Below are positions 22,481 to 32,063 of a stretch of 64,000 nucleotides of DNA, piece after piece. Source of the DNA: Rhizophagus clarus (Eukaryota > Glomeromycota > Glomeromycetes > Glomerales > Glomeraceae); the NCBI GenBank assembly GCA_015698045.1, contig BLAL01000252.1, positions 992,001 to 1,056,000 of the forward strand. Reading direction: 5' to 3'. The notes under the pieces are model-generated. The model was not told the DNA's origin and did no database searches. It saw nothing but the letters and a program-made list of their open reading frames with translations. How positions within the stretch are numbered: the first letter of the stretch is position 1; each line of letters begins with the position of its first letter. The position numbers were made by a program, and so were the translations under genes.

Positions 22481-22906
22481 TAGGATACTTGATTGTGTAG
22501 ATGATGGTTGTGGATATAATGGCGGATAGATTAATGTGAATAATAACAAGTGATAATATATAGATAGATAAATGTTAGATAGATTTTTATATAATATTAT
22601 AATATGTAGCTATAAATAAAATGTTAATAAAACTACTATTATTTGAATTTGAAAAACCTCTAGTTCGACCTATTTATCAATTATATTTAGGTTACATATA
22701 GTAGTCGAATATAGGGTCGAATAAATATGTAATAATGTCCTAATATAGGTTAAATGATGGTCGAATTTTCTTTCTGAATTTGAGACGATTGGCACCCTAA
22801 ATGCACCAAAAAAATCGGCCTCAATTTGATATAGGTTAGATCGTCATTTGACCTATATTCGACCTAGTCAAATTTAGGCCGAATTGTCCTTTTTCAACTA
22901 GTGAAT

Positions 22907-24440
22907 TAAAATAATAAATAATAATATTTATTAGAATATATTGATAAGACAATTTATAATGTATATATGATATTTTGATGTGAAAAAAGAAATACAGTAG
23001 AAGAGATCAATTTTATAATATCTTATTATCATAAAAATAATATTTTTTTCTGATTAATGTAATTTCAATTTTTTATACTAATTAAACTAAATCATTTTAT
23101 CTTTTTTATTCTTAATAGATTAATAGAGAAGATAATTTTTCAAATTCTTTTTTTTTTATAATTAATTTAGTATTTTAAGAAATTAAATAAAAAAGACAGA
23201 TGATTTCCTTAACAACCTAAAAAATAAAATGTTAAAGTAAAATAAAAAATAATTGATAATATTGTTAATTTAGTTTTTTCTTATCTATAATATTATTTTT
23301 TTGAATTAAATTTAAATTTTAATTTGATTTAAATAAATTAAACATATAAATTATGTAATAATATCAAAAAATTTTTTATTGATAATTAAATAAACTAGTA
23401 AATAAAAATTCATTTAACCTGTTTTAACTCTCATAAACTATTTTGACCCTTATAATCTATTTTGATCCTTGTATTTTATTTGACCCTTGTAATTAATTAT
23501 AATTGTTAAAATTCATTTCAGTTTTATATTTTGACTTAAATGCTAAAATTAATACAAATCGAACGATGTCAAATCAGGCATCAATCAGCTATTAATCGGT
23601 CATCAGGATTGATAAACAGTCAAATAAATCAATATTCAATCAGCAATAAATTGTACTACCCGATTAATTGAAAGATCAATGATCATCAATTGATGGTCAA
23701 TTGATGGTCAAATTATGGTCAAATTATGGTTAAATTATGGTTAAATTATGGTTAAATTATGGTTAAATTATGGTTAAATTATGGTTAAATTATGGTCAAA
23801 TTATGGTCATAGTCAAATTATGATCAATTCATGGTTAAATTATGGTTATGATCAAATTATGGTCAATTCATGGTCAAATTATAGTCAAATTATGATCATG
23901 GTCAAATTATGGTCAAATTATGATCATGGTCAAATTATGGTCAAATTATGATTATGGTCAAATTATGGTCAAATTATGGTCAAATTATGGTCAAATTATG
24001 GTTATGGTCAAATTATGGTTGATTCATGATCAAATTATGATCAATTGATGGTCAAAAGACCAATTTTTGTAAAATCATATAACGAATAATAAAATTTATT
24101 ATTGCACATAATATTTAAAATTACAAATAAAATACATAATATCTTTATTTATATTAATAAGTATTTAAAATAAAAACATTTATTATAATAATATGTTAGT
24201 AGATGACTGATAAAGTTAGTAATATTTAATAAATAAATAAATAGTAAAACGTAAATATAAAAAGTTAATAATAATTATAATAAAATACATAAATACAAAA
24301 AGTTACCGTAGTATTATAAAGGGTTTGATAAAATTTATAAAAAAAAAAAAGAAAAAAATACATGATAATGTTAGTAAAATATAAAAAAAAGAATAATATT
24401 AGTAATATTAAAAAAAGGTAAAGTTAATATTATAATTTAA
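22907..24440. other. AT-rich spacer between the two CACTA elements
   Basis: Mostly A/T with no gene. It includes CAATCAG/GGTCATCA words at 23,570-23,650 (similar ones recur at 36,380-36,600) and the 11-bp tandem repeat listed separately. Confidence 0.5.
23690..24055 (+). repeat. Minisatellite, 11-bp unit ATGGTCAAATT
   Basis: About thirty units of ATGG(T/C)(C/T)AAATT, interspersed with variants such as ATCATGGTC and CATGGTCAATT. The repeat has no start-to-stop coding capacity and ends just before CAATTTTTGTAAAATC. Confidence 0.85.
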
Positions 24441-24607
24441 TAAAAAGTGTTAAAAATGTTACAAAATCTAAAAAAATTCTCTATTAAAAATATCTCATAC
24501 AAACTCTTAGAAAACCTCAAAAAAAAAAAATCTCTGAATCTTAGAAAATTCAAAAAAAAAATCATTTCCTACACAAATTTTAGGATATCTCAAAAAAAAA
24601 AATTTTC
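24441..24607. repeat. Left fragment of an A-rich satellite interrupted by transposons
   Basis: Words such as ACAAACTCTTAGAAAA, TCTCAAAAAAAAAAATTTTCTAT and ACCTC are the same as those of the satellite at 35,280-36,340. The two parts appear to be one array split by the insertions at 24,611-31,943 and 31,946-35,277. Confidence 0.65.
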
Positions 24608-25242
24608 TATCACTAGTCGAAAAAGGACAATTCGGCCTAAATTTGACTAGGTCGAATATAGGTCGAATGACGATCTAACCTATGTCAAATTGAGGCCGAT
24701 TTTTTTGGCGCATTTAGGGTGCCAATCGTCTCAAATTTGGAAAGAAAATTCAACCATCATTTTACCTATATTAGGACATTATTACATATTTATTCGACCC
24801 TAAAAAAAACTATATTCGACTACTGTATATAATCCGAATATAATTGATAAATAGGTCAAACTAGAGGTTTTTCAAGGTCGAATAATAAAGCATCATTTTG
24901 TATTTTATAAGCAAATAAAAACCATTTATTTTATATATATTGACGTATATAGTATATAGTAATATAAGATAATTATATAAACCAACCCGCATATGATCAA
25001 CCGTACAAAAATAAATAAAAAAAAATATAAAATATCCAATAATAATTATATAACCAAAAAAATAAATATAAAATATACTAATAATATTCGTCTGCATCAA
25101 ATATTTCATGGAGTTCTTCGTCTTCCGTAGCCCTTCCTTTTCCTTTTCAGTTTTTTTCAGCTTTTTGTTGCTAATATGATACAACATATGATATAAACAA
25201 AATTAATTAACGATATTTGCGATGTAAAAATATTAAAATAAT

Positions 25243-27593
25243 TCAACTTACTGTTGTCGAACTTTCACCGATCTCATCCAAATCTTCAGGTCTAGTTGAA
25301 TTCATTTCCGCCGAATTTAACAAGAAATCTGAATATGGCTCTGTTAAATTCAGTTCTATTGGCACACGATCCTCGTAAGATTGAATCAAATCATCAACCA
25401 TGTCATCATATTCGCTAACGCTAATTGTTTCATTTGTTTCATCTGTCTCGTATATTTTCGTTTTATCGAGCGCCCATTCAGGCACATTCTCGAGAGGTTT
25501 ACTAGACATGAAGTAAATATCATCATTATAAATTCGCTCCCATTGCTTTTTTGCGCGTTGAATATATTCTGCTTCAGGGTCTAATACGTCTCGTAATAGC
25601 TGTTTTAACTATTAAAACAAAGATAAAGAAATATCGAATAAATATTAAAATAGGTTAGGAGCAGTAATCACTTTAATATCTCATCTGAACGCCATGACCG
25701 ATCGTATACATGCAAGAACCGCTTATTATCAGGCAATTTCTGTCTTGAATCGTCTTCAGAATCTGATTGCTCAATGGAATGACAATCATTCTGTACAAGC
25801 ATTGGTAATAATTCGTCTTTATCGAATTCCTTTATGTTGGCGTCATTTCTTTCGTATAATTTTATTGCCACCTTTACTCGTCTATTTTTTTTCTGTTGAA
25901 TATATAAAGATTAATTTCAAATGACTAAAAAGAAGTGCATTAAAATAAAATACTGCTCACTTCAGACAATCGCGCATTCACGTGCATCCTACGGTCGACT
26001 TTGTCTAATTGGCCTGATAGTCATTTCCGTTATCTATCTCTTTTATGCTTGTGAATCGATCGTAACCAGTTTGACAATTGGGTTACAGACAGATTATAAT
26101 GTCCACTCATCAACCTCTTTAATTCAGGTATCAATTTTTCGTATATCTTTGCTGTCTGTTCACTAAAAGTCTTACTGTAATCCAACCAATATTCTTCAGG
26201 TATTTGACCTTTCAAGAGGTTCTTCATTTCATTCTAAACAATAAGAGGAAATAATAAAAGCTGTATATATATATTAACACAATTCGGCTGCAAATAGTCT
26301 TGTAAAATTCTTACTCTTGCAGCTGAAGCGGCAACTTCATCAGGCGATTTTTCTCTCAATTTTAATCTTTTATTGGGGCGTTTTGATGAATATTGCTGCG
26401 GAGAATTGATAGTCTTTCGAGGTATGCGAAGTTGTTTGAGCCGTTGAAGTTCTTCTTGGAGAGTTTTATTCTCTTCACATAATTGGTTTGATTCATCACC
26501 AAAAATTTCATTAAACTGCCGTAGTAAGGAATTCTCCTCCTTGACCCTACAAACACGGTCTTGCAAATTATCTATTTTTCATTTCATTTCTAATACTTTG
26601 ACCTTTTCCTGATTCAATTCGTTCTGTAGTCGAAGGGTTTCATTTTTTAAATTTCCTAGCTCTAAATTACCTATTTTAAATTATAAGGATATGTATCGAA
26701 TTGTAACGAACAGATGTAATATAATAAATATTAAAATATAACAAAAAATTCAGTTTACCCGCTTCTTTATTACTCGGTCGAACATTTCTTGGTGCTCCTT
26801 CTTCGTGATGTGAATGGTAACTTTTTGGTACATTAATATTAGGATATCTTTTAATAATATCAGAAGTTCGTTGAGATTGAGTTTGAGTTTGACTTAATGA
26901 GGCTAAAATATCTTGCAAAATAACGAGTCTAAAGGGAGCTGTAGTATTAGTATTTAGTGATGTTGGTGTTGAAGCAATATTTCGTGGTGTGGCAATATTT
27001 TGTGATGTAGACGAGGCGGTGGTATTAGTTGGTGTTGACGCTTGTGGTGTGGCAATATTTCGTGGTGTAGTATTAGTTGGTGTTGACGCTCGTGGTGTGG
27101 CAATATTTTGTGGTGTAGTATTAGTTAGTGTTGACGCTCGTGGTGTGGTAATATTTCGTGGTGTAGTATTAGTTGGTGTTGACGCTCGTGGTGTGGCAAT
27201 ATTTCGTGGTGTAGTATTAGTTGGTGTTGACGCTCGTGGTGTGGCAATATTTCGTGGTGTAGTATTAGTTGGTGTTAACGCTCGTGGTGTGGCAATATTT
27301 CGTGGTGTAGTATTAGTTGGTATTGACGCTCGTAATGTGGCAATATTTCGTGGTGTAGTATTAGCTGGTGTTGATGCTCGTGATGTAACAATATTTCGTG
27401 GTGTAGTATTAGTTGGTGTTGACGCTCGTGATGTGGCAATATTTCGTGATGTAGATGAAACGGTAGTATTAGTTAGTGTTGGTGTTGAAGCAATATTTCG
27501 TGGAGGAGTTGATGTTGTATGTGGCGATGGTGTAGATGAACCAGCAATATCTGGTAAAGGAGCATTTGGTTTTGATAGTTTCTTACGAGCCAT
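25243..27593 (-). pseudogene. Accessory protein of the CACTA element, broken
   Basis: Starts with ATG at 27,593 (MARKKLSKPNAPLPDIAG). Residues about 55-205 are nine copies of a 16-residue Ser/Thr/Pro repeat (TPTNTTPRNIATPRAS-like), then a charged region ending ...RNVRPSNKEA at an intron (about 26,758). The next exon (about 26,670-26,285) is a heptad-like coiled coil (ENSLLRQFNEIF, ENKTLQEELQRLKQL) with an internal TGA. A further exon reads IPEEYWLDYSKTFSEQTAKIYEKLIPELKRLM and WLRSIHKHKRDR, followed by TAA and TGA stops. Acidic exons then continue to about 25,243. The order fits the second protein of CACTA elements, but no known DNA-binding fold is recognised. Exon borders are approximate and the true 3' end is uncertain. 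Confidence 0.6.
26985..27470 (-). repeat. 48-bp coding minisatellite (16-residue repeat)
   Basis: Nine units of 48 bp in frame with the accessory protein, with substitutions mainly at single positions (STP/SIP/LTP, PRN/PQN). On the + strand the array reads as GGTGTAGTATTAGTTGGTGT words. The high identity between units suggests recent expansion or homogenisation. Confidence 0.9.
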
Positions 27594-28392
27594 TATTGTT
27601 TTAAAATTATTTTTATTTTTTATTATTATTTTTTAAAAAAGAAAAAAGGGCGATTTTTTTGTATGGAACGAGGAAATTGGACCACTATTTATATCTATTT
27701 CTTTACTATCAAATTAGACTTTTAACAATTAACGATCACAAACATTTGTATAAAATTAGACTTTCAATAGGCGTGATCAAATTAGACTTAAACTTTCGCA
27801 TCAAATTAGACTTTTAATTAATTAAACATATATTAAACATATCAAATTAGACTTTCAATCATTAGCCGTTAATGATCAGATTAGACTTAAACTTTCGCAT
27901 CAAATTAGACTTTCAATTAATTGAACAGTTAAATCGCATTGAGTGCATGGTATGGTATATATTTTATTTTTTAAATTTCAGTTTTCGTTTAATTTTCTAT
28001 TCAACTTCTTACGTCTAATTTTTCGTATTTGAATTTGTCTATTTTGTTAATTATACTATCAATATCATTTTAAAACAGAATATAATCACAATATCACTAA
28101 AAATTCGACATCACTAAAAATTTGATATTAATAAAAAAACTAAAATATCACTAAAAATTCGACATCACTAAAAATTTGATATTAATAAAAAAACCACAAT
28201 ATCACTAAAAATTCGACATCACTAAAAATTTGATATTAATAAAAAAACCACAATATCACTAAAAATTCGACATCACTAAAAATTTGATATTAATAAAAAA
28301 TCACTATTAATTAAATATAACAAAGTATATTATAACTTTATTCAACGTAAAAATCATATTACAACTTTATTGTATCTGACTTTTATCAAAAA
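27594..28392. promoter_or_regulatory. Shared upstream region of the two CACTA genes, with tandem repeats
   Basis: Between divergent start codons. 27,700-27,920 holds several ATCAAATTAGACTTT words. 28,091-28,305 holds four copies of a 54-bp unit (ATCACTAAAAATTCGACATC ... AATTTGATATTAATAAAAAA). It presumably contains both promoters; no core promoter motif is clear. Confidence 0.55.
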
Positions 28393-31300
28393 ATGAAAAA
28401 AGGGGGAAGAAAACGCATTGCTGCTAATATCATAGACGAATATAATAATCCTAGTTCATCGACCTCTGAACAAACATCTACTGAATTTACGATCAGAAAA
28501 TCAAGAGAGAAGGTTCTGTGCTTTTGCAGCCATTGTAATGGGAAAATGGTCGATCTGTGTACGAAGGAGGAACATGAGCAAACGAATGAGCAAACGACTT
28601 CTTTGGAACCATTAAATCGCGATAAGACTCCAACGTCTCAAGAGTTAGTAGAACTGATTGATTCGACAATATCGTTAGCAGAACCACAAGATACGACAAT
28701 GTCTATTGATACACGTTCTGATAATGATACGTATGAGAAACAGAAATATATATTTCTTCCACGCAAAAAAAGGGCAAAATCAGACACATTTTGTCGTATC
28801 ACTGAAGTTGAGCTAGTCGCTGAAGATTCCTCTTATAATGTGCCTGCTGAATATGATACGGATGATATCTACACTAGTGAATCTTCGACACAAGAAGATT
28901 CTCCTAATGATGAAGATAATGATTTTTCAGATAATTTTGAGAATTACTCTCATCCTATGTTCGACATACCGGATATTTCAGACACACCAGATATTTCAGA
29001 ATTACCAACAGATGAATTAATTAAAGGGATTTTGATATGGATTATGAAGTTCAGGTCGAGTCGTAACATACCAAATACCGCAATTGAAGAATTAATACAA
29101 TTTATTAAAATAATATTGAAAGTATGTAAAAATATCAATTACGAATCATTCCCAAATTCATTGTACATGCTAAGAAAAAAGTTAGAACTTTTCGATCGAT
29201 TTACGCAGTTTGCAGCCTGCCAAAAATGTCACAAATTATACAAAAAAGAGGAGATAATATCAAAAGATAATAATACCGTTATGAAATGCAGCCATGTCGA
29301 ATTTCCAAATTCGGCTACAAAGAGATTAAAACAATGTCGTACTCCTTTAGGGAAGAAAATTTCTTTAAATAATAGTATATCAATTGTTCCTGAATTAATT
29401 TATCCAGTCTCGAGTATACAACAGCAGTTTTCTAGTATGTTCAAGCGGCCAGGATTTGAAGAATTACTGCGGCATTGGACACGTTGTTCAATAATTGACA
29501 ATGTTCTATCGATATTTATGACGGCCAAATATGGAAAAATCTTAAGGAATCGTCTGAACAAGGGTCAAATAACTTTTTCCGACTAGACAAGGCTGATGCT
29601 CATCTAGGATTAATGATGAATTTGGATTGGTTCCAGCCTTACGAAGGAACGATTTACAGTACAGGTGTAATATATGCAGTAATATGCAATCTACCTCGGG
29701 ATGTTTGATTTAAGCCTGAAAATGTGCTTATACTCAGCATATTACCAGGGCCTGATGAGGTTAAATTGCATAAAGTTAATCATTATCTTTCACCAATAAT
29801 AACAGAATTAGAGTCACTTTGGGAAGACGTGAATCTTAATCGCACTAATGAATGTCCAAATGGCAAAGATATTTGAGCTGCATTAATAATTGCTTCGTGC
29901 GATATTCCTGGAGCTCAAAAATTATGCGGGCATATCTCTGCCCTCGCATCATGTCATCAATGCTAAAAAAGGGCTAATAATCGTAATTTTGGTGGCATGG
30001 CGGATATGAGCGACTGGTTTATCATGAAAGATCCAGTAGAGCATCGTCAAAAGGCTTTGGAATGGCGACGATGCAAATCTAACGCAGAAAGAGAGAGATT
30101 AGTCAAGGTGAATGGCGTAAGGTGGTCTGAAATATTAAGACTCTCGTATTTTGATCTGATTCAGTTTGTTGTTATAGATCCGATGCACTGCCTTTTTCTA
30201 GGAATCGCAAAATGAATAACAAAACGAATATGGATCGATGAAGATATATTAACAGAAAAAGCTCTTCAATCAATTCAAAAGAAAATGAGCGAATTTAAGC
30301 TACCATTAGATTTAGGACGAATTCCTGATAAAATCCATTGCAGTGAAGGTTTTTCTAACTTTACCGCTGACCAATGGCGCAACTTTTTCCTAATATACGC
30401 CACTGTTGTGTTATGGAATCATCTTCCGAATAAAGATCGCAAAATTCTTACGTATTTTGTAAGAGTTTGTACGATTTTAGTTAGACGAATTGTGGAGATT
30501 AACGATATGAAAGAAGCCCATGAACTTTTAGTAAAGATAATTAAATTGATCGAAGAGCATTATGGCGAAGGAAAAATAACGCTAAACCTCTACCTATCAT
30601 TACATCTATGTGAGTGCTCTTACAATTACAGAGTCCTGTATTCATTCTGATGCTTTAGCTTTGAACGAATGAATGGCGTATTAGGTAATTCAAATTTAAA
30701 TTCATTTGCTGTGTCAATTTTTCGAATTATATTATTCCATTAAGCAAAGATTAATAATAAAATATTTATTAGAATCGTTGCCTAATAGCCACCGCCAAAT
30801 TGAACCTAAAATAATGCGTCGATTGATGACTGAAACACAAATAAACGATATTATCAGCTCAAGTTCAGAAGTAATCGGCATCGAATTACTCAATAAATGA
30901 CCTTCTGTTGGTTCTCTTTCCGAATTTCCAACAAATGAAATGTATCAATTTTTGATGAATTCCAGAAATATATTGGAATCACCAATTACTGGTTGCGAGA
31001 AATTTCTGGGTATATTTTTAGCACCGCGATCTGAAGATATTCGTCTTGATGAACAAATCTACGATTTACTTATTGAATATTATAAGGATACATACGTAGA
31101 TTCTATATTCAGAAAACCGTTTACAGAAAATTTACCCAATTCGACGATTGTTATCAACAAAGCGAATCGATATGAAAGATATCAAATCGGTGCAGAAATT
31201 TTTGGATCTGCTGCTGCAACACGACATATTAAGAGCTCATTTGTCTTAGCTAAATTTATTAATTGTGATGGGAATAGCGTCGATACTTACCTAGGTCAAA

Positions 31301-31608
31301 TCCAATTTTTTTTCGAACATAGCGTTCATTTATCCTCCCATAATTTGACACACAAATTGGCTTACATCAAATGGTACAAACTGGCAAATTTGACATCCTG
31401 ATTCCATTTCAGTATTGACGATGATGTCAAAACTTGTAACGTCGAATTATGGGAAGATAGTTTCTATTTGAGCAGTAGAGACAATATAATCCCAATACAC
31501 AACATTTTAGGTCAGTTTATACCTATAAAATACAAAAAATCAGATCGATCTAATGCCAAAGAATATTTAGCCGTTATTCCTATAAATAGAAAGTTCCATT
31601 TGCGTTGA
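28393..31608 (+). pseudogene. Tnp2-like CACTA transposase, with premature stops
   Basis: Intact frame from 28,393 (MKKGGRKRIA) to about 29,513, then a 1-nt shift into YDGQIWKNLKE. N-terminal CFCSHCNGKMVDLCTKEEHE and a mid-protein CxxC (CQKCHKLY ... KCSHVEFPN) are the zinc-binding signatures of this family. Downstream: LGLMMNLDWFQPYEGTIYS, ILPGPDEVKLHKVNHYLSP, CDIPGAQKLCGHISALASCH, DPMHCLFLGIAK (conserved DxMHxxxLG block of the catalytic core), GRIPDKIHCSEGFSNFTADQ, and FERMNG near the C-terminus. At least eight in-frame stops follow (near 29,708, 29,875, 29,964, 30,213, 30,648, 30,740, 30,898 and 31,399), all TGA or TAA at positions where the family usually has Arg, Gln or Trp. Final stop at 31,606-31,608. 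Known function: cut-and-paste DDE transposase. This copy cannot make it. Confidence 0.85.
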
Positions 31609-32063
31609 TTTAATATAACATTTATACTAGTCTGAATTGTTTAAACATTTTTTAACAAATATTGTATCATTGTTTTTTATTATACTTAATAATATTAATA
31701 TAGTAAATATATTATAACCATTATTTAATATAGAAAAGTGAATACAATTCGGCCATTATTCGTATGAGGCCGAACATAATTTAATTTTTATTATACGCAA
31801 TTTGACCATCATTCGGCTGGATCGAATCAGAGTCGAATATAGATTGAATTGCATATCATTACTAATTTAGGTCAATTTTTTTAAAAATTGGCCAAATCTA
31901 GGCCAGATTTTTTGGAGGCCGAATATTCCTTTTTCGATTAGTGTATGGTGCATATCACCTAAACTCATCAAATAGTCTGAAATTTCAAAATGATATTTTC
32001 ACGTGACTTATCACATATACTCGATTTGATTGGGTAAAATTTAATTTTAATGACTTTAACGGC

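Larger units (their letters stand above)
19479..22903. mobile_element. Non-autonomous CACTA transposon, TSD AAT
   Basis: Left end CACTAGTCGAAAAAGGAATA, right end GTCCTTTTTCAACTAGTG, flanked by AAT on both sides (19,476-19,478 and 22,904-22,906). The last 260 bp (about 22,640-22,903) are a near-identical inverted copy of the first 275 bp of the transposase-bearing element at 24,611. The left end resembles that element's right end. It is therefore a relative in opposite orientation in which the transposase region is replaced by exon-like arrays and a nested inverted-repeat unit. No transposase relic was found inside. Confidence 0.85.
24611..31943 (+). mobile_element. CACTA (CMC/EnSpm-type) transposon with dead transposase, TSD TAT
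   Basis: Left end CACTAGTCGAAAAAGGACAA, right end TATTCCTTTTTCGATTAGTG, flanked by TAT at 24,608-24,610 and 31,944-31,946. It carries two divergent genes: a minus-strand coiled-coil/repeat protein (25,243-27,593) and a plus-strand Tnp2-type transposase (28,393-31,608), with a repeat-rich shared upstream region. This two-gene divergent plan is seen in CACTA elements (transposase plus accessory DNA-binding protein). Both genes contain premature stops, so the copy is inactive. It was inserted one base inside the left end of the mariner-like element next door. Confidence 0.9.

Noticed and set aside
26989..27636. 215-codon plus-strand frame made of GVDARGVAIFRGVVLV repeats
   Set aside because: It is the antisense of the 48-bp coding minisatellite of the minus-strand accessory protein, whose start, coiled coil and introns make the minus strand the real one.
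28393..31608. Reassignment of TGA to Trp to explain stops in the transposase
   Set aside because: TGG is used in the same frame, TGA also falls at Arg positions, TAA stops and a frame shift are present, and the housekeeping genes in the window (for example the nucleoporin) end in TGA.
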